Shown: in pieces, positions 18,585-27,799 of the stretch
How positions within the stretch are numbered: the stretch's first letter is position 1
Layout: each line of letters starts with the position of its first letter
Assembly (NCBI GenBank): GCA_964421675.1
Contig: CAYQXV010000010.1
Location: 12,888-76,887 of the forward strand
Origin: CALLPQ01 sp964421675
GTDB taxonomy: Bacteria > Pseudomonadota > Alphaproteobacteria > Caulobacterales > Parvularculaceae
Reading direction: 5' to 3'
DNA: 64,000 nt
Notes under the pieces: model-generated
Told to the model about the DNA's origin: nothing
The model's input: only the letters and a program-made list of their open reading frames with translations
Database searches by the model: none
Program-made: the position numbers and the translations under genes

Positions 18585-19535
18585 TTACATGGAGGCAAGG
18601 CGGTTTTTCTGAAGTTTTTCAAAGTCTTCGCCCGCATGATGCGAGGAGCGTGTTAACGGGCTCGCCGACACCATCAAAAATCCCTTCGACCAAGCCAAGG
18701 TCTCATAGGTCTTAAATTCGTCGGGCGTGACGAACCGGTCAATCGCGGCATGTTTACGGGTCGGCTGCAAATATTGGCCAATCGTAATGAAGTCGATCCC
18801 CGCAGAGCGCATATCGTCCATCACCTGCATAACCTCTTCTCTCGTTTCACCAAGCCCGACCATAAGACCGGACTTTGTAAACATGGAGGGGTCGCGCTCT
18901 TTCACCCGTTCCAAAAGGCGCAGCGAATGAAAATAGCGCGCACCCGGACGAATTGGCAGATAGAGCCGGGGAACAGTTTCCAGATTGTGATTAAAGACAT
19001 CCGGGCGCGCATCAATAACCACATTTGCAGCATCGCCCTTGCGCAGGAAATCTGGTGTCAGAATTTCAATTGTTGTGCCTGGCACGCGGGTCCGAATGGC
19101 CGTTACAACATCAGCGAAATGTTGCGCGCCGCCATCAACCAGATCATCACGGTCAACCGAGGTTATGACCACATGGTTCAACCCCATTTGCGCAACCGCT
19201 TCAGCAACCTTTGTCGGTTCCTCGCCATCGAGGGCTGCGGGCTTGCCTGTCTTAACATTGCAGAATGAACAAGCGCGCGTGCAGGTATCGCCCATAATCA
19301 TCATGGTTGCGTGCTTTTTATCCCAGCACTCGCCAATGTTCGGGCAGGCAGCTTCCTCACAAACGGTTGTGAGACCCTTATCGTGAACGATTTTGCGCGT
19401 CGCCTGAAACCCCTTGGAATTCGGCGCCCTTACCCGAATCCAGTCCGGCTTGCGCTGGATGGGGCTATCGGGCCGTTTTTGCTTTTCCGGATGGCGCTTT
19501 GCCGCTGGGGTCGCTGTATCGATAAGTGTTACCAT
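18585..19535 (-). CDS. lipA: Lipoyl synthase
   Basis: A radical-SAM enzyme that inserts two sulfurs into octanoyl groups on E2 subunits and GcvH. The 316-residue protein has the auxiliary-cluster cysteines Cys59, Cys64 and Cys70 (CEEAACPNIGEC) and the radical-SAM CTRACSFC motif (Cys85, 89, 92). The C-terminal serine-ligand motif appears as RSSHHAGEDF where RSSYHA is usual. It stands alone, 204 bases upstream of prpD and 197 bases after the HerA-like gene. Confidence 0.97.
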   Translation of the reverse strand: MVTLIDTATPAAKRHPEKQKRPDSPIQRKPDWIRVRAPNSKGFQATRKIVHDKGLTTVCEEAACPNIGECWDKKHATMMIMGDTCTRACSFCNVKTGKPAALDGEEPTKVAEAVAQMGLNHVVITSVDRDDLVDGGAQHFADVVTAIRTRVPGTTIEILTPDFLRKGDAANVVIDARPDVFNHNLETVPRLYLPIRPGARYFHSLRLLERVKERDPSMFTKSGLMVGLGETREEVMQVMDDMRSAGIDFITIGQYLQPTRKHAAIDRFVTPDEFKTYETLAWSKGFLMVSASPLTRSSHHAGEDFEKLQKNRLASM

Positions 19536-19732
19536 AGGTGTCAGATAACACTTGTTCAGGCGAATTTGAAGGTGCGGCGCAGCAAATGATGGGCCGGCCT
19601 GAAAACCCCCAATTCACCCCAAATTTGAGGGATTGGCGCGGTTTTTGGGCTGGTGGGCGCAGGGGAACGATCGGGGGGGATAATACCCCTCTTCAAAATC
19701 TCCCCACAAACGCCTTCTGATAGCAAAATCCC

Positions 19733-21427
19733 TTAAATTGCAGGGGGAAGGAGACGTTGCGCGCGCCATTGCTCGACAATCTGGCTGATATAGTTGGCAT
19801 CTTCCACATCGATCGACCAACCATCAGTGAAGCTGGCGGTCAGACTGCGCGGGATATCCTCGCGGCGCAGCGCATCAAACCGGATACGGGTGGGGAGCGG
19901 AACCCCCTCGCCGATGGCAATCGCCTCACCGGTCCCGAGCGAGGGTAAGGACGACAATAGGCTGGTCGATGCATCGGGCACAACCGCGCGAAGCTTTTCC
20001 TGGTCAGCCTGATTGGCAAGGCGCATGGCAAAAATCGTATTACATTGCGACAAGATTGCCGGATCAAGTTCCGTAGGCCGCTGGGAGACAACCCAAAGCG
20101 ATACCCCGGTTTTGCGCCCTTCCTTGGCAAGCCGGGCCAATGCGCGCCGTGTCGGTGCAAACCCTTCTGAACGATCCGCAGGGGCAAACCGGTGTGCATC
20201 TTCGCACACCAAAGCGATTGGCGATGCGCCGTGACTCCACAGGCCAAACTCAAAAGCCAGTCTGGAGATCACCGAAACCACCACTTGCGAGACTTCCGCC
20301 GGCAAGCCGCCCAATTCGATAATGGAAATAGGCTGGCCATTCACCGGGATACGAAACAATGCAGAGAGTGTTTCAATCATCGTATCTTGTACAGACAGAC
20401 TGCCAAACATGAATGCATATCGAGCATCCTGACTGATGGTATGAAGGCGATTTCTTAGCTTTTTATAAGGGCCAATATTTTGCGGATTGTTCAACCCGCC
20501 TATCGCTTTATCCAATAAGGCAAGCAATTCTGAAACACGGTATGGCGTCGGGGTATCAACGGTTACACTCGATGATTCAAAAATACGGCGGTCTGCACTC
20601 ATCCGCGCAGATTTACCTGTGCTTGCAACACCCATTTTTTTAACCATGGGGATTAGTTCACCGAGAATCTCAATTTCAGCATCCGCACCGCGTCGGTCCG
20701 GATATAAGACCTCGATCAACTCATCGAATGTCAAAAGCCAATAAGGAAGCGTGAAGGTTGCCGGATCAAAAACCACAGCCTTATTGCCAAAACACTGAGA
20801 ATACTCATTATGGGGATCAAGTATAACGATATGAGCATTTTTATATTTATCAGTTATCGCTTGCAACATCAGCGCTATGGCACAAGATTTTCCAGCACCT
20901 GTCGTGCCAAGAATTGCAGCATGGCGCGAAAACACATCATTGACATTGATGGTCGCCGGGATTGCATTGTCCTGCTTTACAACACCAATTCGCACACTCG
21001 ATGACCCGCTCACCGCAAAAAGGGCACTCAGTTCATTGCGCGCCGCAACCGAAACAATGTCGCCAAGCGTTGGATAGCTAGAAACGCCCTTGCGAAATTT
21101 TGCTGGCGATGATGCGGTAGGCTTTGTGAACTCACCGATCAGCTCCAATTCCATGATACGCACATCAGCGATCGCACTATCTACAGAAGGCGCAGGAACG
21201 CTCATCGCGGCGATCAAACCAAGCACCATGGCTGATCCCGTATCGATACTCATAATGGCACCGAGCTGTAAGCGATGCTGGGTACCCCTATCAGCGGTAT
21301 GATCATACAATAAAATCAATGCGTGGGAGCCAGTAATGGAAACGACCTCGCCAATTGCTTTTTCACTATGGTCGGCGCGATTGCGAGGTTCTTTGCGAAG
21401 CGGGGTCACCGCAGCTGTATTGCTCAT
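19733..21427 (-). CDS. HerA-like / DUF87 ATPase
   Basis: A hexameric FtsK-HerA-type ATPase is predicted. The 564-residue protein has an N-terminal HAS-barrel-like region (about 25-160), Walker A GTTGAGKS (174-181), Walker B region VILDPHNEYS and a C-terminal ATPase block with SQRPTELDPAILSQCNT. Archaeal HerA works with NurA in end resection, and bacterial relatives often act in defence or DNA handling. No NurA, Sir2 or nuclease partner is adjacent. It starts 35 bases after the stop of a histidine kinase gene and is probably co-transcribed with it. Confidence 0.85.
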   Translation of the reverse strand: MSNTAAVTPLRKEPRNRADHSEKAIGEVVSITGSHALILLYDHTADRGTQHRLQLGAIMSIDTGSAMVLGLIAAMSVPAPSVDSAIADVRIMELELIGEFTKPTASSPAKFRKGVSSYPTLGDIVSVAARNELSALFAVSGSSSVRIGVVKQDNAIPATINVNDVFSRHAAILGTTGAGKSCAIALMLQAITDKYKNAHIVILDPHNEYSQCFGNKAVVFDPATFTLPYWLLTFDELIEVLYPDRRGADAEIEILGELIPMVKKMGVASTGKSARMSADRRIFESSSVTVDTPTPYRVSELLALLDKAIGGLNNPQNIGPYKKLRNRLHTISQDARYAFMFGSLSVQDTMIETLSALFRIPVNGQPISIIELGGLPAEVSQVVVSVISRLAFEFGLWSHGASPIALVCEDAHRFAPADRSEGFAPTRRALARLAKEGRKTGVSLWVVSQRPTELDPAILSQCNTIFAMRLANQADQEKLRAVVPDASTSLLSSLPSLGTGEAIAIGEGVPLPTRIRFDALRREDIPRSLTASFTDGWSIDVEDANYISQIVEQWRAQRLLPPAI

Positions 21428-21462
21428 TTCAAATTCCTTTTCCCCAGATTATTCCGTATGCG

Positions 21463-22419
21463 TTACGCAGATTTTGCTATTGTCTCAGATTTTTGATTAT
21501 AGTCCTGATTTGGCTCTGTTGATGATGACTCATTGACCGTGCCCATATTTTCCACACTCATAGGAAAAGAAAGCGTCGATAAAGCCCCCTTACCAGGTAA
21601 GCTTTTTATTGAAAATTCGCCGCCCTGCATCTCAACAAAAGTTTTGGCGATTGCAATGCCAACACCGGGCCCTGTGAAAGATTGTTCCAGTCCAAGCGGC
21701 GTATCACCAAAGGCATTTAATGCTTTATCGAGATCGTCGCGTGTAAACCCTGTGCCGTCATCGCGAATCTGGATTTCGGCCCACCCTTCGCGGCGATGGG
21801 CAACGCGAACAAATATCCGGCTGTTTTCTTTATCGCTCTGCTGACAGGATTTAATGGAAGTTTTAAGCAAGTGATCGAGCGCTTGGCCTAACCGGATTGT
21901 ATCCCCCCAAACCAGTTCTGATTCAGATAAAGGCGGATTTTTCTGATCCGCCGTCAAGATCGCAACGGAGCTTGCTTTTGCCTGAACTTCCGCACGTTTA
22001 ATCGCATCGCCGACAGTTTGATGAACATCAACCTGCTCATATTCCGGCTCAACGGAGCCATTATCAAAGGCGGCCACTTCCAAAATAGTATTAATATGGC
22101 CCAAAAGTAAGTCAGCAGACTGAAGAATATATTCTACATAATTACTTTTTTGCTCATCGGTTAAGTTTATCACGCCCTCTTCGTCATTTAACATGGACGC
22201 AAACCCGATGATCGCATTGAGCGGTGTTCGCAATTCGTGGTTCATATTTTCGAGAAAAGATGATCGCACACGAATTGCCGCTTCCGCAGCAGCCCGCGCT
22301 CTGCGAATATCACGCTCAGCACGCGCGCGCACCAAAGCCTCCGACATATTGCCGATATAGTGCTCCAGCGCAGAGCCTGATGATGTGTTCGAACTATTAT
22401 GTGTATGAAACAGTCGCAT
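21463..22419 (-). CDS. Soluble histidine kinase with degenerate N-box
   Basis: The 318-residue protein has no membrane segment or sensor domain. After a charged helix (about 25-55) comes the HisKA phospho-acceptor motif HELRTP, then a HATPase domain. The D-box (DDGTGF) and G2-box (GPGVGIAIA) are intact. The N-box, normally L-x-N-L-L-x-N-A, reads LDHLLKTSIKS, so both Asn residues, including the Mg-binding one, are replaced. ATP binding or kinase activity may be altered or lost. No response regulator gene is in the window. It lies directly upstream of the HerA-like gene. Confidence 0.85.
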   Translation of the reverse strand: MRLFHTHNSSNTSSGSALEHYIGNMSEALVRARAERDIRRARAAAEAAIRVRSSFLENMNHELRTPLNAIIGFASMLNDEEGVINLTDEQKSNYVEYILQSADLLLGHINTILEVAAFDNGSVEPEYEQVDVHQTVGDAIKRAEVQAKASSVAILTADQKNPPLSESELVWGDTIRLGQALDHLLKTSIKSCQQSDKENSRIFVRVAHRREGWAEIQIRDDGTGFTRDDLDKALNAFGDTPLGLEQSFTGPGVGIAIAKTFVEMQGGEFSIKSLPGKGALSTLSFPMSVENMGTVNESSSTEPNQDYNQKSETIAKSA

Positions 22420-22540
22420 AATCCTACCTTATTGGCAGGAAACTTAACCCTAAAAGGGCTAATGCCGCGTTAAATGCTCATCCTATTTAAATCTGGAGCC
22501 TAACAAAGCTGTAATCTGTCTCAGAATAGGACAATGAGGA

Positions 22541-23263
22541 CTAGCTTGGCGTCGATAATTTTAGAAATTGATAAGCTTGGTTAATATCCAGTTCCAATGC
22601 GCGGCGTCTGATTTGCGCTTCTTCATCCTCGCCCCATTGCTCGATTTGGTGATCCTCATCGACCCACGTCGCACCCATAAATTGGTCAAGGTCGATTTCT
22701 CCCTCTACCAATGCCAGTGCTAAAATGGTCGAGGCAGAAATTTCCGCAAGGCGTCTTAAAATGAGTAATCTCGAGGGATCAAATTGCGTTACCAGCTTGG
22801 TAAAAAGCGCAATCGTTTCTGGTGGCTGGGTGATCGCTAAAATCGCCTGTGTCGTGAGAAATGACAGGTCAAAATTATCCTCAATGGTCTTTAGTACCGG
22901 GTCCCAATGCTCAGCTTGTCTTTTTACGAGCCGGTCAGGACTATCAACGCGGTAGCAAAGCAGATCGCCCGCAATAATGCGCAAAAGCTCATCGCGCCAA
23001 CGCGCCAAATCTTCATCCTGCGCATCAAGCACCGTCATCTGGTAACGCGTCATCGGCATAAGCGCCATGTTAATGGTCGTCTCTTGCCCGTCCCATTCTT
23101 CAACGATTGCCCGCGCCAGAGCCGGTGTCGATAAGCGCAAAGCATGCCCATTGCGGGTTTTGGCCGCACGCTCATCCAGCACAAGAACCGTCTCGCCATT
23201 GATCTGTTTCGCGTCAACGGATTTGTAGAAGCGTTTTATCCCTTTTGGGATTTCATCACTCAT
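22541..23263 (-). CDS. ATP12-family F1-ATPase assembly chaperone
   Basis: ATP12 binds the F1 alpha subunit during ATP synthase assembly; it is found in mitochondria and alphaproteobacteria. The 240-residue protein starts MSDEIPKGIKRFYKSV (ATG 23263, GGGAG upstream) and has the family blocks FYKSVDA, VLDERAAKTRNG and a C-terminal helical domain. The frame open to 23323 would overlap the rluC end. It lies 19 bases after the rluC-type gene in a crcB-rluC-atp12 run, an arrangement common in alphaproteobacteria. Confidence 0.9.
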   Translation of the reverse strand: MSDEIPKGIKRFYKSVDAKQINGETVLVLDERAAKTRNGHALRLSTPALARAIVEEWDGQETTINMALMPMTRYQMTVLDAQDEDLARWRDELLRIIAGDLLCYRVDSPDRLVKRQAEHWDPVLKTIEDNFDLSFLTTQAILAITQPPETIALFTKLVTQFDPSRLLILRRLAEISASTILALALVEGEIDLDQFMGATWVDEDHQIEQWGEDEEAQIRRRALELDINQAYQFLKLSTPS

Positions 23264-23282
23264 AAAGCAGGGCTCCCGCGCA

Positions 23283-24296
23283 CTATTCCAGGCCCTCGGG
23301 CCAAATGGTCGATTGCTCTGCATCGAACCCGAAGAACTTTAGGGACTGGCGAAAATGGCCCTCCACGGGCGCGGTGAACGATACAGGCTTTTGGGTCAAT
23401 GGATGTCGAAACGACATTTGCCGACACACCAAATGCATCTTTGCGGACAAGCCATCAATTTTTGCTTTCTCGCCGCCATATTTCCCGTCGCCGACAATTG
23501 GCAAACCAAGCGCCGCGCAATGCACCCGCAATTGATGGGTGCGCCCGGTACGCGGGCGAAGCGCCAGAAAGCCAATTTCTTCGGCAGCCATATCAAGCGT
23601 TTGAAAATCTGTAATTGCTTGTTTTGCATCCTCACCGGTTGCCGGAACCACCCGTTCAATCCCCTCATTATCAGCAATGTTGACCATGCGTTTGGCAATT
23701 GGCAGGCGGATTGTCCCCTCTTTTGGTTGAGGGACACCGGCCGTCAGCGCCCAATAGGTTTTTTCTATTTGGTGTTTTTGAAAAAACTCACCCAGCCGTG
23801 TCGCGACTTTTCTCGACTTTGCTAGCACTAATACACCGCTCGTATCGCGGTCTAACCGGTGCACCAGTCGCGGGCGAGCGTCCCCATGGGCGTCACCGTT
23901 TGACCAAGAATTTAACATGCCGTCAATATGGCGCCGCGTTTTCGTGCCGCCCTGCACCGCAAGCCCATAGGGTTTGTTGAGAACGAGCAATGCCTCATCC
24001 TCGAAAATAACGAGTTTTTGTAAGAACTGGCGATCTTCCGCGCGGGATGAATTTGAGGCGGGCGGCCTACTCTCTCTTGGTTCATCTTCAATAGGTAAAG
24101 GCGGTACACGAACCATTTGCCCCGGCGTTAAACGTGCATTGGCCTTAACCCGACCGCCATCAAGGCGCACTTGCCCCTTGCGTAAAAATTTCTCCAACAT
24201 GCCATGGCGAATTTGCGGGAAATATTGACGAAACCAACGGTCAAGTCGCATGCCCTCATCTTGTTCACTGACAGGAATATTTTGAACACCGCTCAT
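23283..24296 (-). CDS. rluC: RluA-family 23S rRNA pseudouridine synthase (RluC-like)
   Basis: It converts specific uridines in 23S rRNA to pseudouridine. The 337-residue protein has an N-terminal S4 RNA-binding domain (about 15-65), a linker, and the catalytic domain with HRLDRDTSG (Asp149 is the expected nucleophile) and RPRTGRTHQLRVH. The RluC versus RluD choice rests on overall look and the crcB neighbour. Its start overlaps the crcB stop by four bases (ATGA), so translation is coupled. Confidence 0.88.
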   Translation of the reverse strand: MSGVQNIPVSEQDEGMRLDRWFRQYFPQIRHGMLEKFLRKGQVRLDGGRVKANARLTPGQMVRVPPLPIEDEPRESRPPASNSSRAEDRQFLQKLVIFEDEALLVLNKPYGLAVQGGTKTRRHIDGMLNSWSNGDAHGDARPRLVHRLDRDTSGVLVLAKSRKVATRLGEFFQKHQIEKTYWALTAGVPQPKEGTIRLPIAKRMVNIADNEGIERVVPATGEDAKQAITDFQTLDMAAEEIGFLALRPRTGRTHQLRVHCAALGLPIVGDGKYGGEKAKIDGLSAKMHLVCRQMSFRHPLTQKPVSFTAPVEGHFRQSLKFFGFDAEQSTIWPEGLE

Positions 24297-24688
24297 GCAC
24301 CAAACCGCCCTATGATCAGTCCCGCAAATAGTGCCAAAACCGAGAAAAATACCGAACCAAACGTATAGACCGCCGCCATGCCCATTTCCCCGCGCTCGAG
24401 CATACCAACAACATCAAGGGAAAAGGTCGAGAAGGTCGTGAACCCGCCCAACACACCAACGGTCAAAAATGTCTTGAGCAAGAGATGTTCAGGGAAACGC
24501 ACCAATAGGATTGCCACGACGACACCCATCATCAATGATCCAACAATATTGGTCATCATCGTTGCAACCGGAAATCCGCTGCGCGTGCCCAATGTTACCA
24601 TCTGGCCGACGCTATAGCGCAATACACTTCCGAGTGCGCCGCCGCCCGCGACAGCAAGAATAATGGATAAAGATGACAGGCTGGACAT
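24293..24688 (-). CDS. crcB: Fluoride channel CrcB/Fluc
   Basis: A dual-topology dimeric F- export channel. The 131-residue protein has four hydrophobic segments, the N-terminal GGALGSVLRY motif and the GGFTTFSTFSLD block with the phenylalanine box and Na+ site. Length is typical of the single-gene form. No fluoride riboswitch could be recognised in the short gap upstream (24689-24730). Confidence 0.95.
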   Translation of the reverse strand: MSSLSSLSIILAVAGGGALGSVLRYSVGQMVTLGTRSGFPVATMMTNIVGSLMMGVVVAILLVRFPEHLLLKTFLTVGVLGGFTTFSTFSLDVVGMLERGEMGMAAVYTFGSVFFSVLALFAGLIIGRFGA

Positions 24689-24730
24689 AGGGCCCTCTTA
24701 CCGAGAATTGTCGATATTTAGTGGTCGCGC

Positions 24731-26047
24731 CTATTCTTCACGGCGCTCTCGCAGCCCGCGCCACCAGGCAAGACGTTTTGCAATCTCGCGTTCATGCCCG
24801 GTTTCTCGGGGAATGTAAAACTGTTCGCGGTCCAGCTCTGGGGGAAAGTAATTCAGGCCGGAAAATCCATCCTCATGGTCATGGTCATATTCATATCCCG
24901 CGCCATATCCTTGGTCTTTCATCATTTGCGTTGGGGCATTCATCGCATGGGCCGGCGGCATCAAAGACCCGCTCTTGCGCGCACTGGCCTTCGCCTTTTT
25001 AAAGGCTGCATAGGACCGGTTAGATTTTGGCGCACTTGCCAGATAGGCAACCAATTGCCCAATGGCAATTTCGCCTTCTGGTTGGCCCAAAAACTCATAG
25101 GCATCACGGGCTGCAATCGCGAGGGGCAAGGCTTGCGGGTCCGCATTGCCAATATCTTCCGAGGCCGTCACGATAAGGCGCCTTAAAATAAAACGTGGAT
25201 CCTCCCCGCCGGTCACCATGCGCGCCGCCCAATAAAGCGCCGCATCCACATCAGATCCGCGAATAGATTTTTGCAGGGCGCTCGCTAAATTATAGTGGCT
25301 CTCTTGCCCCTTATCGTAAAGCGGCGCGCGCTTTTGCACCAATGTCGCTAAGGCCTCACGGTCCAGATCGATGTCTGTGTTTTTCGTATAGTTGTAAAGT
25401 GTCTCAACAAGTGAAAGAAGAAAGCGACCATCGCCATCGGCCATTGAAATCAATAAATCGCGGGCTTCATCATTGACGGGCAGAGGACGATCGTAGTGAT
25501 TTTCAGCCCGCTGCAACAATGCCTCTAACGCCTGCCCATCCAGCCGTTTTAAGACGATAACATGGACCCGAGATAAAAGGGCTGGATTTAATTCGAACGA
25601 CGGGTTTTCCGTCGTCGCGCCAATCAAGGTCACCAAGCCGCTTTCCAGATGCGGTAAAAATCCATCTTGTTGGGCGCGGTTAAACCGATGAATTTCATCA
25701 ACAAACAATACTGTCTGCACGCCGGTTGAACGACGCGCCTTTGCTGCATCGAATATCTTGCGTAAATCTGCGACCCCGGAAAATACCGCAGAGAGTTGTT
25801 CAAAATGAAAAGGGGCACCGGTTGCTTCAACAATCAAGCGCGCCATTGTGGTTTTGCCAACACCGGGCGGGCCCCACAAAACCATCGATGAAAGATGGTT
25901 GCTCTCAACCATTTGCTGAACAGAGCCAGAGCCCTTGAGGAGATGGTCTTGCCCAACAATGGCGGTTAGCGATTTGGGGCGCAACTGATCTGCAAGCGGT
26001 CGCCCCAAATCTTGCTCCAAATCCGCTGACTTAAATAAGTCACTCAT
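24731..26047 (-). CDS. rarA: Replication-associated recombination protein A (MgsA/WRNIP1 type AAA+ ATPase)
   Basis: It acts at stalled forks and unwinds duplex ends. The 438-residue protein has Walker A GPPGVGKTT (59-67), Walker B LFVDEIHRFNRAQQD, sensor 1 IGATTENPSF and the C-terminal tetramerisation/MgsA domain (SDVDAALYWAARM, then a C-terminal GYEYDHD block). I take ATG 26047; a TTG two codons upstream is in frame but overlaps nothing useful. It is 43 bases after the Deg protease gene. Confidence 0.95.
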   Translation of the reverse strand: MSDLFKSADLEQDLGRPLADQLRPKSLTAIVGQDHLLKGSGSVQQMVESNHLSSMVLWGPPGVGKTTMARLIVEATGAPFHFEQLSAVFSGVADLRKIFDAAKARRSTGVQTVLFVDEIHRFNRAQQDGFLPHLESGLVTLIGATTENPSFELNPALLSRVHVIVLKRLDGQALEALLQRAENHYDRPLPVNDEARDLLISMADGDGRFLLSLVETLYNYTKNTDIDLDREALATLVQKRAPLYDKGQESHYNLASALQKSIRGSDVDAALYWAARMVTGGEDPRFILRRLIVTASEDIGNADPQALPLAIAARDAYEFLGQPEGEIAIGQLVAYLASAPKSNRSYAAFKKAKASARKSGSLMPPAHAMNAPTQMMKDQGYGAGYEYDHDHEDGFSGLNYFPPELDREQFYIPRETGHEREIAKRLAWWRGLRERREE

Positions 26048-26089
26048 TATCAATCGGCGTTGACAACGCGAATTTTAAAAACCGCTTAT

Positions 26090-27646
26090 TCATCGGCCAC
26101 CTACGCGCCAATTGACGATGCGCCGTCCCGTATCAATTTCAAAGTCCCATCCTTTTGAATTTTGAGAAAGCTCAAATTCCAAGGTTTGTGTCGAATTGAT
26201 GGGAATGCCATTGACCGAAACAATCCGGAAATTACGGCGCAGACCACGGCGCGCGGCAAATGATCGCCTTGAAAGATCGGTCACCACAACACCGGTCAAA
26301 AATGGGTCGAGATTTATATCCTCATTAAAGCGCGGAGAAAGATTTGCAACGCTTACCCCTGTCAGCGGATGTTGGCCTTCAAGGGTACGCTCATCAGGGG
26401 CCGGGCTATCGGGCGGTAAATCAAGCGTTACGCTGGCTTTGCGAGTTTTCCCCTGGCGCAAATATTCAATATTTGAAACATCACCCTTACCATTAACCCC
26501 GATACGGTAGCGCAAGGTTTGTGCGTCATAGACCGGTTGACCGTCAATCGACACAATCACATCCCCCGCTTTTAAGCCCGCCTTTGCTGCCGGGCCGCCT
26601 TTCCAGATCTCCTCAACGATGGCACCAGCCGGGCGATCAAGATCCATCGCCCGCGATATTTCTGCGGTGACCGTCCCCGTTGAGGCCCCTAGCCATGGCC
26701 GCGCCAGTTCCCCGCCATTAATCGCAGAGGCAAGCACCTGCTGGACGAGACGGCTCGGAATTGCAAAACCAATTCCATTCGACCCCCCTGAACGCGAATA
26801 GATCGCCGTATTGATGCCAACCAATCCGCCATCCGCATCAACAAGCGCACCGCCGGAATTTCCGGGATTGATCGCTGCATCCGTCTGTATAAAGAATTGA
26901 TAGTCACTTATCGAAACCGCAGTTCTCGCCAGCGCGGAAATAATACCGCTTGTGACGGTTTGCCCAACCCCGAATGGGTTTCCGATCGCAAGCACCACAT
27001 CTCCAACCTCTGCAGCATCAGAATTAGAAAATTCCAAAAACGGAAAAGGCTCGTCGCTGCTAATCCGCAATACGGCCAAATCTGTTTGTGGGTCGGTGAA
27101 TATCAAATCGGCTTCGAATTCGCGCCGGTCGTTCAGAACGACTTTAATCTCAGTCATATTTTCGATGACGTGATTATTAGTAATCACAACACCGTCCGGA
27201 CTAACGATAACCCCGGAACCAAGTGAACTTTGTTCGCGCGGACCGCGGCGCGAGAAAAACTGTTCAAATAACGGATCAACCCGCGGCGCTTGAACTTGTC
27301 TACGGGTAAAAACATTCACCACGGCAGGAGCAACATCAGAGACAATGGGAGCAAAGGAAAGCCGGATCTGCTCCAAACTTTCCGGCACCATTCGCACCTT
27401 ATCGTCTATGGGCGCGGCATGCATTGGGGGCAATGGATCGTCATCCAGCTGGTCTTGCGAACTCTCTACAGACTGCTCGACTAGCGATGTGAGATCGTCA
27501 TCCTCAATCCCAGTTTCAGTAGCAACCGCATTTTCGCTCGCAGCCTCATTTCCAGTGCCAGTGTGGCTCTCGCCAGCGCAGGCTGCGGTTAGGCTTCCCA
27601 GCCCAATGAAAACTAGAACAAGCTGAGAAAAAATAGATAATTTCAT
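26090..27646 (-). CDS. DegP/DegQ-type periplasmic serine protease, probable lipoprotein
   Basis: An HtrA-family protease/chaperone of the envelope. The 518-residue protein has a signal with a possible lipobox (LTAAC, Cys23), a low-complexity acidic linker (about 25-75), a trypsin-like domain with triad His159, Asp189 and Ser264 (GNSGGA), and two PDZ domains (about 310-400 and 420-515). The lipid anchor would tether it, unlike soluble E. coli DegP. The hairpin at 27740-27774 separates it from the RTX gene upstream. Confidence 0.92.
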   Translation of the reverse strand: MKLSIFSQLVLVFIGLGSLTAACAGESHTGTGNEAASENAVATETGIEDDDLTSLVEQSVESSQDQLDDDPLPPMHAAPIDDKVRMVPESLEQIRLSFAPIVSDVAPAVVNVFTRRQVQAPRVDPLFEQFFSRRGPREQSSLGSGVIVSPDGVVITNNHVIENMTEIKVVLNDRREFEADLIFTDPQTDLAVLRISSDEPFPFLEFSNSDAAEVGDVVLAIGNPFGVGQTVTSGIISALARTAVSISDYQFFIQTDAAINPGNSGGALVDADGGLVGINTAIYSRSGGSNGIGFAIPSRLVQQVLASAINGGELARPWLGASTGTVTAEISRAMDLDRPAGAIVEEIWKGGPAAKAGLKAGDVIVSIDGQPVYDAQTLRYRIGVNGKGDVSNIEYLRQGKTRKASVTLDLPPDSPAPDERTLEGQHPLTGVSVANLSPRFNEDINLDPFLTGVVVTDLSRRSFAARRGLRRNFRIVSVNGIPINSTQTLEFELSQNSKGWDFEIDTGRRIVNWRVGGR

Positions 27647-27739
27647 AAAGTGCCTCTGCGATTGCGCATTATCTGCGAGCCAATCTTAGCAAGCATAAGG
27701 CGTTTACGGAAGGGCCGGGATTTTGAATTTACAATACTA

Positions 27740-27774
27740 TAACGGCCCGATCTGAGCATCAGAACGGGCCGTTA
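27740..27774 (-). terminator. Hairpin downstream of the RTX protein gene
   Basis: TAACGGCCCG pairs perfectly with CGGGCCGTTA around a 15-base loop, 26 bases beyond the stop of the RTX gene. Only a weak T-rich tail (TAGTATTGT) follows on the minus strand. It probably ends the RTX transcript. Confidence 0.55.
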
Positions 27775-27799
27775 ATTGAGATTAGGACTTACTATTCAC

